Below are positions 35,710 to 45,181 of a stretch of 64,000 nt of DNA, one piece after another. The stretch is from contig JAJYSJ010000003.1 of assembly GCA_021793645.1 (NCBI GenBank), positions 170,993 through 234,992 of the forward strand, read 5' to 3'. The stretch's first letter is position 1, and each line of letters opens with the position of its first letter. The notes below the pieces were generated by a model. The model worked only from the letters and a program-made list of their open reading frames with translations. It did no database searches and had not been told where the DNA came from. The stretch comes from Bacillota bacterium (GTDB lineage Bacteria; Bacillota; Sulfobacillia; JAJZYS01; JAJYTV01). Both the position numbers and the translations under genes were made by a program.

Positions 35710-36825
35710 TCAGCCGACGCGTACTTGTGCGCGAGCATTCTCGCGGGTGATCCGACGGCCTTCCGCTGGGTTTGGCATATACGGGCAGTATGGATCACTC
35801 TCGAGATAGTCTCCGGTGATGGCGTAGGCACGGGAACGCGAACCGCCGCAAATGTCGCGAAACTCGCAATAGCGGCACTTGCCGCGCAAGTTCGATCGGT
35901 CGCGTAGGAGGAGGAGTTCCGGCGCGGTACGGTAGATTTCGCTAAGAGGCTTCTCCCTGACGTTCCCTACGACGACAGGTAAAAAGCCGCTCGGGTAAAC
36001 CTCACCTTTATGACTGACGAAGACGAAGCCGTCACCGTCTGTGACCGGGCGTGGCGCCCGTCCGACGACATCGTGCGACGCCACCCCCCCTTCGAACGCT
36101 CCCTCACCCCGTAGCTGCCGGCGTACGCGATGCCACTGCGGTGCCTCGGTCGTCTTCACGTCACAGCGGCTGTCGCGCGCGAAGCTGTCCAGCCAGTGGA
36201 GTACCTCTTCGGTCTCGAGGGCATCCAGTGCGTCCGCCGCCTTGCCGCGCCCGACCGGTACCAGGAAAAAGACACTCCAGAGGACTGCACCCAGATGTTC
36301 GACGAGTGCGCCGATCTCGGCGAGAGATGTTTGGTTGTAGCGAGACACAGTCGTGTTGATTTGCAGTGGGAGGCCAAAGGATCTAAGGTCCTCGATCGCC
36401 CGCATGGTGATGGCGAACGAACCTTCCTGACCGCGAAAGTCGTCGTGGGCCTGGGCGGTGGCCCCGTCGATCGAGAAAGCCCAGCGCGAGAGTCCCGCTT
36501 CTGCACAGGCCTGGATCGCGTCCCGTGTGACGAGCGGCGTGGCCGACGGTGTGATCGAAATGCGCACTTGCCGCTCCTTCGCTGCATAGCGGATGATCTC
36601 CACGAGATCCGGCCGCTTCATCGGGTCTCCACCGGTCAAGACGAAGTTCGGCTGCGGGCGCATCTCTGCGATGTCATCGATGAGCCGGAATGCTTCGCTC
36701 GTCGTCAACTCGTCGGGATTGCGCATCTTGATCGCCGCAGCGCGGCAGTGTTTGCACGCGAGATCACATGCACGCGTCGTCTCCCAGATGACGATGAACG
36801 GGGTAGTGTCGTACTGCGAACCCAT
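35710..36825 (-). CDS. Radical SAM/SPASM protein (NirJ/AhbC-D-like, paralogue 2)
   Basis: This 371-residue paralogue of the gene at 7841 has the radical SAM motif TRACDLACKHC, then FVLTGGDPMKRP and a SPASM set CRYCEFRDICGGSRSR with ...SDPYCPY. The group includes haem d1 and alternative-haem enzymes, but the substrate is not certain here. The ATG at 36825 follows GGGAGGCGGAAG; the open frame extends 34 codons upstream. An FNR-like palindrome lies upstream. HemQ is 1.2 kb away. Confidence 0.85.
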   Translation of the reverse strand: MGSQYDTTPFIVIWETTRACDLACKHCRAAAIKMRNPDELTTSEAFRLIDDIAEMRPQPNFVLTGGDPMKRPDLVEIIRYAAKERQVRISITPSATPLVTRDAIQACAEAGLSRWAFSIDGATAQAHDDFRGQEGSFAITMRAIEDLRSFGLPLQINTTVSRYNQTSLAEIGALVEHLGAVLWSVFFLVPVGRGKAADALDALETEEVLHWLDSFARDSRCDVKTTEAPQWHRVRRQLRGEGAFEGGVASHDVVGRAPRPVTDGDGFVFVSHKGEVYPSGFLPVVVGNVREKPLSEIYRTAPELLLLRDRSNLRGKCRYCEFRDICGGSRSRAYAITGDYLESDPYCPYMPNPAEGRRITRENARAQVRVG

Positions 36826-36876
36826 GATCTTCCGCCTCCCAGCAGCCGCCCGTGCTTGGGGCGGCCCTCTTTCGGC

Positions 36877-36918
36877 ATTCTGCGCGCCTGCGCCAGCACG
36901 AAAGGTGATCCACATCAC
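36877..36918 (-). promoter_or_regulatory. FNR/Crp-like site with -10 element before the radical SAM gene
   Basis: On the minus strand GTGAT-GTGG-ATCAC (36905-36918) matches the FNR consensus TTGAT-N4-ATCAA except for the first and last bases. A -10-like CAGAAT lies at 36877-36882. A start near 36869 would put the palindrome centre at about -42, the class II activator position. Confidence 0.6.
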
Positions 36919-37160
36919 GCGGCTCACCCAGACGGGAGGGGATCAGCTGGTCAGTGTCCATCGTGACGGAGTCGCCTCGGTCAGGTTGCACGAGGTTTGC
37001 TTGCAGAGGCCCGTTCTCAGAATCGCTGGGAAGGCGATCCGGACGGCCTTACGAAAGGTCTCGCGTTGCAGATGGGAAGCCATAACCGTATCGAGAAAGG
37101 ACGTTTCGCGCTGACTCACGTCATTGATCAAGCTGTCCCAGATTTTGCGGCTCGTACAAT

Positions 37161-37727
37161 TCAGGAGTTCACGCTGCCGCTGTGGCTGATGGGCTCGTCA
37201 GCGCCACCCACAGCCCAGCGCGCCAAAACGTATAGAAGATCGGAAACGCGGTTGAGATATTGGAGCACCTGCGGCCCGCTGACTTGTCCAGCCTGCTGGC
37301 AGATAACGAGTCTGCGTTCTGCGCGACGCACGATGGTTCGTCCCATTTCGAGGGCCGCAGAGGCGAGGTTGGCACCTGGCACCACGAACACCGGTTGCAA
37401 CGGGTGTTCGGCGACCCGCGCGTCGATGATCGCCTCGATCCTGCTGACCATGCTGCTTGTTACGGTGGAGATACCGGGAACTAAGTGGTCGCGTGCGTGG
37501 GGGTTAGCCGCCAGATCGGCAGCAGCCACGAACAGCCCCCGCTGCACTTCCAGGATGATGACGCTCAATGCAGGATCGGTACTGCTGGCTCTGGCGAGGC
37601 CAAGTGCCGCAACGGCTTCGTCCAACGTGCCCAGCGCGTCGATCAGTGGATCGCCCTTGGAAACCCGACCACCGAAGAGTAGTCCTGTACTACCATCGTC
37701 ACCAAGCTTCGTGTAAATGTCGCTCAT
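37161..37727 (-). CDS. pduO: Cob(I)alamin adenosyltransferase (PduO type)
   Basis: This 188-residue enzyme forms adenosylcobalamin from cob(I)alamin and ATP. The ATP-binding N-terminus is YTKLGDDGSTGLLFGGRVSK, with DALGTLDEAVAALGLARA after it, and the C-terminal FVVPGANLASAALEMGRTIVRRAERRL includes the conserved R-x4-RRAER. ATG 37727 has AGGAG 8 nt upstream, which overlaps the stop of the reductase gene; a GTG three codons earlier is possible. It is coupled to the reductase. Confidence 0.9.
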   Translation of the reverse strand: MSDIYTKLGDDGSTGLLFGGRVSKGDPLIDALGTLDEAVAALGLARASSTDPALSVIILEVQRGLFVAAADLAANPHARDHLVPGISTVTSSMVSRIEAIIDARVAEHPLQPVFVVPGANLASAALEMGRTIVRRAERRLVICQQAGQVSGPQVLQYLNRVSDLLYVLARWAVGGADEPISHSGSVNS

Positions 37728-37739
37728 CGTCAGCACTCC

Positions 37740-38501
37740 TCACACAGGTGAATGTTCTGGCGGTCGTCCCAACCAGGGCTGGGGCTCGACGAAGAACGGT
37801 TCGGTATGTACCTTCGTCGCCTTTGCACCAAGCGTTCGCACCGCCTCGGCGCAAGCGGTGACGAAACCGGGAGCGCCTGAGACGAATATCTCGTGATCAT
37901 CAAGCTGGCTGAATAGGTCTGGTAGCAGGGTGGGGACCCGACCGTGCAATGGCGCGGCGGTATCGCGGGTGAGGGTGAGTAGATAGCGGAACCCCGCGTA
38001 GGCTCCCGACCATCGCTCGAACCAGTCGCGGCTGATCACGTCAGCCGCGGTTCGAGCGGAGACAAAAAGCGTCACCGAACGTCCGGGCTGGGCACTTAGG
38101 GCAGCCTCCGCAAGGGCACGCGCCGGCGCCAGTCCCGAACCACCGGCGAGCAAGAGCAGCGGGGTTGGCGCCGCTGGGTCGATGAGGAACGTCCCATAAG
38201 GCCCGGAAAGTGCGACGTCCTCGCCGGGCTGCAGCCGGTCGTGGACCCAGCCGCTAGTTGCGCCGTTAGGCACCCTTGTCACGAGCATGCTGACCAGTCC
38301 ATCAGACCGGGGTGTGTTTGCGATAGAGTATGAGCGCTGAGGCATTGCGTGACTGGCATCGCAGAGCAGTGCGTACTGCCCCGCCTGATAGCTCATCGAT
38401 TCAGTGCAAGGGTACAGTCGCAACTCGGCGACGACGGGCGTTACCAATTGCTTCGACAGCACCTGGTAGCGCAAGTCTTCCCATGGTCCAGCTCCAATCA
38501 C
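37740..38501 (-). CDS. Flavin/NAD(P)H reductase (FNR-fold), no ferredoxin domain
   Basis: This 253-residue oxidoreductase has a FAD domain with QRSYSIANTPRSDG (R-x-Y-S) and an NAD domain with LLLLAGGSGLAPARALAEAAL and the C-terminal FVSGAPGFVTACAEAVR. There is no iron-sulfur domain. GTG 38501 follows GGAGGG. It precedes pduO directly, so a role in reducing cobalamin for adenosylation is plausible but inferred. Confidence 0.85.
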   Translation of the reverse strand: MIGAGPWEDLRYQVLSKQLVTPVVAELRLYPCTESMSYQAGQYALLCDASHAMPQRSYSIANTPRSDGLVSMLVTRVPNGATSGWVHDRLQPGEDVALSGPYGTFLIDPAAPTPLLLLAGGSGLAPARALAEAALSAQPGRSVTLFVSARTAADVISRDWFERWSGAYAGFRYLLTLTRDTAAPLHGRVPTLLPDLFSQLDDHEIFVSGAPGFVTACAEAVRTLGAKATKVHTEPFFVEPQPWLGRPPEHSPV

Positions 38502-38721
38502 TGCGATTCCCTCCGATATCCAACCGTGAACAGTCGTCGCGGGCCGACGTGCCTGACTTGAGATCCATCAACCCTTGTATTAAGCGTAGCCATTCGTGGA
38601 CGGTTAAGTGGTTCATCTGCCACCAACGGCACGCATCTCTTAGGTCTAGTAGAGCATCGCGTGCGCGAAACTGAGCAGCAATGTCACAACGTCAATTCCG
38701 CCAACATAGAGACCTCCTCAC

Positions 38722-39603
38722 TCAGTTCCAGGGTATGAGCGTCCAGTCGTCAGGGTCGCCGGGCGCGCGCGGTGGGCGTACCGCTCGCAGCGGCAGCGCT
38801 CGCGCGCGGCCGAAGTCCTCCCACTCTGCGGGCGTCCTCTGCCGCAAAATCTGCTGCAGCGCCTGCCAGACCGAGTTCGTCTCGGCCACGGGACTGTGCG
38901 CTTCGTCGATCCACTCCATATGCCCGAACGCCTCGCAGGTGCGGGCCCATAGGTGCGGCTCGACGGCGGCGAGCGCGACGCGGCCGCCACGCGCCGGGTA
39001 GACGGCGTAGCACACGCGCGTGCCGTCAAGCCCCGCCACGGGCGGATAGGCGAAGACGCGCGGTGCGCGCTCGAGTTCCACATCGAAGACTCCGCCGCCT
39101 CGAAGCAGACCGCGCTGAGCAGCGATGACAGCCCACAGGGCGCCGGCGCTGTCCGCCAGTTGCACCCCTGGCCACGCGCGGTCGAACCGGTCCAAAAGGC
39201 CGGCCGCGGCGAGATAGGTGAGGTCGTGACCGGGTACCTGCCGGAAGTCGTCCGCAGCGTGCCCGGCGATCCGCACGTAGCTGAGCCCGGGGTTGGCGTC
39301 TAGCAGCACCTCGGGACCGACGCCCAGCCGCTCCATGACGCCGGGCCGGTTCGAGTCGAGCAGGACGCTCGCCTGCCCGACCAAATCCAGCAGCCGGTGC
39401 CGGCCCTCCTGCGTCTTGAGATCGACCGTCTCCTCGGACTTCCCTGAGTTTAACCACGCGAAAGTGGCAGGCGAGTGGCCTGCGAGCAGGTCCCCGCCGG
39501 GTGGCACCACGCGGTGCACCCTGTACCCGAGGTCGCGCAGGATGCGCCCCGCGAGGGGGCCTGGAAGGAGCCGCGTCAGGTCGAGCACCAACGGAGGCTG
39601 CAA
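38722..39603 (-). CDS. Class III CoA-transferase (CaiB/BaiF family)
   Basis: This 293-residue protein begins LVLDLTRLLPGPLAGRILRDLG, the family start, and carries GKSEETVDLKTQEGR, a Gly-rich segment ending in QLADSAGALWAVIAAQRG with the aspartate of the family active site. It is shorter than many members (about 360-400), so the C-terminal part is minimal. The TTG at 39603 starts just after the SDR stop. The locus suggests transfer of CoA to an acid in a degradation pathway. Confidence 0.83.
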   Translation of the reverse strand: MQPPLVLDLTRLLPGPLAGRILRDLGYRVHRVVPPGGDLLAGHSPATFAWLNSGKSEETVDLKTQEGRHRLLDLVGQASVLLDSNRPGVMERLGVGPEVLLDANPGLSYVRIAGHAADDFRQVPGHDLTYLAAAGLLDRFDRAWPGVQLADSAGALWAVIAAQRGLLRGGGVFDVELERAPRVFAYPPVAGLDGTRVCYAVYPARGGRVALAAVEPHLWARTCEAFGHMEWIDEAHSPVAETNSVWQALQQILRQRTPAEWEDFGRARALPLRAVRPPRAPGDPDDWTLIPWN

Positions 39604-39605
39604 GT

Positions 39606-40370
39606 CTAGTGCGCTCCCATGCGCAGTGCGCCGTCGAGCCGTAGCGTCGTGCCGTTCAGCATGGGGTTGCGGACGATCTGCAGGACGAGTTCGGCATACT
39701 CCTCGGGCCGGCCCAGGCGACGGGGGAACGGCACCTGCTCGCCCAGCGACCGGCGCGCCTCGCTCGGTAGACCGGCCAGCATTGGCGTATCGAAAATACC
39801 GGGGGCGATGGAGACGACCCGGATCCCAAACTGTGCGAACTCCCTCGCGAGCGGCAGCGTCATCGAGACGATGCCGCCCTTCGACGCACTGTAGGCCGCC
39901 TGGCCGACCTGCCCCTCGAAGGCCGCCACGGACGCGGTGGTTACGACGACGCCGCGCTCCCCGTCCGGGCCCGGATCCTGTCGGCGCATCGCGTCGGCCG
40001 CGAGGCGAATAGCGTTGTAGGTGCCGATCAGGTTCACGTTGACGGCCCGCGCGAAGTCCGCAAGGGGATGGGGGCCCTCGCGCCCGAGCACCTTCTGGGC
40101 GACGCCGATGCCGGCGCAGTTCACTAGCAGGCCGAGCGGTCCGAACGTCGCGGCCGCGGCGAGCGCCGCGCGTACAGACTCCTCGTCGGTCACGTCGGTG
40201 TTCGTGTAGAGGGCCCTAGGGCTTAACACATCGCAGAGCGCACGACCGCCGTCCTCGTTCAGGTCCGCGACCACCACCCGCGCGCCCGACGCGTGCAGAC
40301 GTCTAACGGTCGCCTCTCCGAGCCCGGAGGCCCCGCCCGTGACGATGGCAACCAGTCCCTCGAGTCTCAT
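39606..40370 (-). CDS. SDR oxidoreductase, 3-hydroxyacyl-CoA dehydrogenase-like
   Basis: This 254-residue short-chain dehydrogenase has the NAD motif [22 protein letters not shown], a serine before [20 protein letters not shown] (Y-x3-K) and [17 protein letters not shown]. It resembles the HSD10-type 3-hydroxyacyl-CoA dehydrogenases. It lies between the CoA-transferase and thiolase genes, so it likely carries out the dehydrogenation step of beta-oxidation. Confidence 0.87.
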   Translation of the reverse strand: MRLEGLVAIVTGGASGLGEATVRRLHASGARVVVADLNEDGGRALCDVLSPRALYTNTDVTDEESVRAALAAAATFGPLGLLVNCAGIGVAQKVLGREGPHPLADFARAVNVNLIGTYNAIRLAADAMRRQDPGPDGERGVVVTTASVAAFEGQVGQAAYSASKGGIVSMTLPLAREFAQFGIRVVSIAPGIFDTPMLAGLPSEARRSLGEQVPFPRRLGRPEEYAELVLQIVRNPMLNGTTLRLDGALRMGAH

Positions 40371-40389
40371 AAGAGGTCCCTCCTTGCGT

Positions 40390-41561
40390 TCATGTTCCGT
40401 CGACCACCGTGGCCGTTGCCATCCCGTGACCGATGCACATCACCTGCAGACCGAACTGCGCGTCCTGTCGCTCGAGCTCGCCCACGAGCTTCGCCAGTAG
40501 CACCGCACCCGTGGCGCCGAGGGGATGGCCATGGGCGATCGCGCCCCCGTTCGGGTTGACCCTCTCGAACAGGGATGCACTGCCGGCAGGGATCAGCTCC
40601 TTACGCCAGGCGAGGACGACACTGGCGAACGCCTCGTTGATCTCCACCACGTCGATGTCCGCAAACGACAGGCCGGCCCGCGCAAGCGCCCTTTGCGTCG
40701 CGGGGATGACGCCGAGCAGTTGGAGCGTCGGATCGTCGCCTACCACGACGCGCGCTCGGAAGCGGGCGCGCGGACGAAACCCATCCGCCTGCGCGATCTC
40801 GCGATCGGCGACCAGCACGGCGGCGGCGCCGTCGGAGATCTGGCTCGAGTTTCCCGCGGTCACGACCCCCTGCGCGCGGAATACGGTACGCAACGCGGCC
40901 ATCGCCTCTGGGCTCGTGTCCGGTCGCACACCCTCGTCGTGCGCAAGCAGGAACGGGTGACCTTCCGGATCCGCCCCCTGCACTGGGGCCAGTTGGCCGA
41001 GGAAGCGCCCCTCCTGGTAGGCTGCGGTAGCGCGGCGGTGGCTCTCACGGCTGAAGTCGTCGAGGGTGCGGCGATCGAGGCCGTACTGCAGCGCGATCCT
41101 CTCCGCCGACTCGCCCTGGTGGATGAGCTCGTACTTGGACAGGAGATCCGGGTCAAGGCGTTCGAACCCGCCGCCGAGGTCGCTGAACATCGGCACGCGG
41201 GTCATCGACTCGACGCCGCCCGCGACGACGTACTGCGCATCCCCCGCCGCCACGGCTTGCGCGGCGAAGTGCACCGCCTGCTGGGAGGAGCCGCACATGC
41301 GGCTCAGGGTCGTTGCGGGGACGGTCATCGGCAGGTCGGAGAGGAGAACGCCGAGCCGCCCGATGTTCGCCCCCTGCTCTCCCGCCTGCGTCACGCAGCC
41401 CGTGATGACGTCGTCCACACGCGACGGTTCCAGGCCTGTGCGTTCGATCAGCGCGTTCAGCACGTGCGCGTAGAGGCGTGTCGGTCGTACGTCGCGCAGG
41501 GCTCCCCCCCGCCGTCCGATCGGCGTACGCACCGCGTCGAGGATCACCGGCTCTCCCATGC

Positions 41562-41565
<4 letters not shown>
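40390..41565 (-). CDS. Acetyl-CoA acyltransferase (thiolase)
   Basis: This 391-residue thiolase has the acylated cysteine at about residue 91 (LSRMCGSSQQAVHFAAQA), the motif DVVEINEAFASVV, the His of GGAIAHGHPLGATGAVL and a C-terminal CIGHGMATATVV where most thiolases have CxGGGxG. The start at ATG 41565 overlaps the acyl-CoA dehydrogenase stop by 4 nt. It would cleave 3-ketoacyl-CoA to acetyl- or propionyl-CoA plus a shorter acyl-CoA. Confidence 0.93.
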
Positions 41566-42679
<1,114 letters not shown>

Positions 42680-42695
<16 letters not shown>

Positions 42696-43312
42696 GTCCT
42701 TCCCTCCAATGCGAAGCGCAGGAACCTGTCGGCTAGATCCGAGGGCTCAATCTCGCCGCTGGCACGGAACCATTCGCTGCTCCAGTTGAGCGCACCGAGC
42801 AGGTAGCGCCGGAAGAGACGCGTGTCAGGAGGGCACAGGCCCTCCTTTGCCGCCGCATCCAGCACCACCTGCCACCGCTCCTCGTAGGCGTCCCGCAAGG
42901 CGACCAGCCTCTGGTGCTGTTCTTGCGGCAGGCGCCGCCATTCGTAAAGCATGACCTGCAACGCTTCGTGGTCCGGGCCGAGCAGCGTCTGGATGTGCGC
43001 GCGGAAGAGACCCCGCAGCCGCTCCTGCGTGCTTCCCGCCGCAGCGAGGGCGCGGTCCGCCGCCTCCGTCGCCAGCAAGACGCCTTCGCGCATCACCGCC
43101 TCCAGCACGTCGTCCTTATTCTTGAAATGATAGAAGAGGTTGCCCGATTGCATGCCCACTTCTGCGGCGAGCGCCCGCACGGTAGTCCGGTTGTACCCCA
43201 GGCGGCAGAACAGGCGCGCAGCCGCCAAGATGATACGCCGCCGCTGTTCGCGGGCCTCCCCGAGGCTTGCGCTGGCTGCCGCCGCAGACCCTGTCTCCTT
43301 GGAGGATTCCAA
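42680..43312 (-). CDS. TetR-family regulator
   Basis: This 210-residue regulator has an N-terminal helix-turn-helix LFCRLGYNRTTVRALAAEVGMQSGNLFYHFKNKDDVLEAV, read here in pieces. Its C-terminal domain (LFRRYLLGALNWSSEWFRASG) resembles TetR_C domains of fatty-acid or cholesterol degradation regulators. TTG 43312, after GGGAG, is the likely start. It is divergent from the acyl-CoA ligase, and a palindrome lies between them. Confidence 0.88.
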
Positions 43313-43328
43313 AATACCATATCTCCCT

Positions 43329-43364
43329 ATAGTATTGATTGATCGCTTGATCAAATCATAGTAT
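43329..43364. promoter_or_regulatory. Divergent promoter with TetR operator candidate
   Basis: The palindrome TTGATC-GCTT-GATCAA occupies 43339-43354. On the plus strand TTGATT (43335-43340) and TAGTAT (43359-43364) form a -35/-10 pair with an 18-nt spacer. On the minus strand TACTAT (43329-43334) can be the -10 for tetR. The direct repeat AATACTAT flanks the palindrome. Repression of both transcripts by the TetR protein is inferred. Confidence 0.65.
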
Positions 43365-43418
43365 TTGAGCAGATGGGAACGCAAGGGCGCAAACGGATGC
43401 AAGGAGGTTAGAATCGGC

Positions 43419-45032
43419 ATGCAAGGCACGATGATGCACTTCCCCCTGACACTGACAGGAATCCTAGAGCGGGCAGGCCGGCTGTTCGGTGGCGTGGAGG
43501 TGGTGTCTCGACTTCCCGACATGAGCCTCCACCGCTATACGTACAGGGACTTCCACCGCCGCGCGCGGGCCCTCGCGGATGCCCTCCAGGCCGCAGGACT
43601 GCGCCGAGGCGACCGCGTCGCCACCTTGATGTGGAACCACTATGCCCATCTCGAAGCGTACTTCGGTGTGCCCGCGGCCGGCTGCGTCGTGCACACGTTG
43701 AACCTGCGCCTCGAGCCCGCCGACATCGCCTACATCGTCAACCACGCGGAGGATCGCTTCCTGATCGTCGACGACGTCCTGCTGCCTCTCTACGAGAAGT
43801 TCAAGGACAAGGTCCACCTACAGCGCGTGATCGTGGTGCCGTTATCCAAAGGACCCGTGCCGGTCGGCCTGACCGACTATGAAGAGTTCCTGAAGTCCGC
43901 GACGGGAGAATTCGCGTATCCGGAGCTCGACGAGAACGAAGCAGCGGGGATGTGCTATACGTCCGGAACCACCGGCAAGCCCAAGGGTGTCGTCTACTCG
44001 CACCGGTCCCTCGTACTGCACTCGCTGACGGAGGGCATGGTCGACAGCCTCGCGCTGGGACACCAGGACACCGTACTGCCGGTGGTGCCCATGTTCCACG
44101 CGAACGCCTGGGGACTGCCGTTCACCTCGACCATGGTCGGGGCCAAGCAGGTCTTCCCTGGACCACACCTCGCACCAGAGGCCCTGCTTGACCTGTACGA
44201 ACGCGAGCAGGTGACGGTCAGCGCAGGCGTTCCGACGATCTGGTTTGGCGTCCTGCAGGCACTGCAGCAGCAGCCGGAGCGTTGGCACCTCGTGCCCGGA
44301 CTCCGAATGGCTGTCGGTGGTGCCGCAGCACCGGAGGCAATGATCCGCGGGTTCGACCGGTTGGGGATACGGGTGATCCACGCCTGGGGAATGACCGAGA
44401 CCACGCCGCTCGGCACGGTGAGCTACGTGAAGCGGGACCTGCGGGACGTGCCGGAAGACAAGAGTTATGGCCTGCGCGCCATGCAGGGGATCCCCGTTCC
44501 CTATGTCGAGGTGCGCAGCGTGCAGGGGGACGCGGAGGTCCCGTGGGACGGCCGGAGCATGGGAGAACTGCAGGTGCGCGGTCCGTGGGTCGCGGCCAGC
44601 TACTACCGACTGCCGGATGCGAGCGACCAGTTCACGAGCGACGGGTGGTTCCGCACGGGAGACGTGGCCACCATCACGCCCGAGGGCTACGTGAAGATCA
44701 CGGACCGCATCAAGGACCTGATCAAGTCCGGTGGCGAGTGGATCAGCTCCCAGGACATGGAGAACGCCTTGATGGGACATCCTGCGGTGGCCGAAGCGGC
44801 GGTCATCGGGCTGCCGCATCCGAAGTGGCAGGAGAGACCTCTCGCTGCGGTCGTGCTCAAGCGCGACGCGCAGTGCTCCGTGGAAGAGCTTCGCGGGTAT
44901 CTTGCACAGCGCTTCGCCAGGTGGTGGGTGCCGGACGCCTTCGTGTTCCTCGACGAGATCCCGCGCACGTCGGCCGGGAAATTTCTCAAATCCAGCCTGC
45001 GCACGCGCTTCAAGGACTGGACTTGGGAATAG
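43419..45032 (+). CDS. Acyl-CoA ligase (AMP-binding), 1
   Basis: This 537-residue enzyme activates carboxylic acids with ATP and CoA. The P-loop CYTSGTTGKPKGVVYSHRS is present, followed by AWGMTETTPLG and GWFRTGDVATITPEGYVKITDR, then KSGGEWISSQDMENAL and the catalytic lysine near the end (PRTSAGKFLKSSLR). ATG 43419 has AAGGAGG 11 nt upstream; the later ATG at 43431 is less likely. It is transcribed from the divergent TetR-linked promoter. Confidence 0.93.
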   Translation: MQGTMMHFPLTLTGILERAGRLFGGVEVVSRLPDMSLHRYTYRDFHRRARALADALQAAGLRRGDRVATLMWNHYAHLEAYFGVPAAGCVVHTLNLRLEPADIAYIVNHAEDRFLIVDDVLLPLYEKFKDKVHLQRVIVVPLSKGPVPVGLTDYEEFLKSATGEFAYPELDENEAAGMCYTSGTTGKPKGVVYSHRSLVLHSLTEGMVDSLALGHQDTVLPVVPMFHANAWGLPFTSTMVGAKQVFPGPHLAPEALLDLYEREQVTVSAGVPTIWFGVLQALQQQPERWHLVPGLRMAVGGAAAPEAMIRGFDRLGIRVIHAWGMTETTPLGTVSYVKRDLRDVPEDKSYGLRAMQGIPVPYVEVRSVQGDAEVPWDGRSMGELQVRGPWVAASYYRLPDASDQFTSDGWFRTGDVATITPEGYVKITDRIKDLIKSGGEWISSQDMENALMGHPAVAEAAVIGLPHPKWQERPLAAVVLKRDAQCSVEELRGYLAQRFARWWVPDAFVFLDEIPRTSAGKFLKSSLRTRFKDWTWE

Positions 45033-45181
45033 TCTGTCGGGCGCACAGGCGCGGAGAGCGCGCACGGACGGACGACCGTCCTACGCAGCACCCGACCTCG
45101 GTGCACCTCAGACAGCGCCCTCTCGCAAGGGCGCCCGTTCCACCGATCAAAGCCAGAGCAAGTGCAGGGGAGGGATGGTGC

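Noticed and set aside
38502-38721. Cobalamin riboswitch upstream of the reductase-pduO pair
   Set aside because: No B12-box-like sequence was found in the leader.
44282-45181. N-terminal extension of acyl-CoA ligase 2
   Set aside because: The extension is an alternative frame of ligase 1; ATG 45182 has a good ribosome-binding site and starts the family homology.
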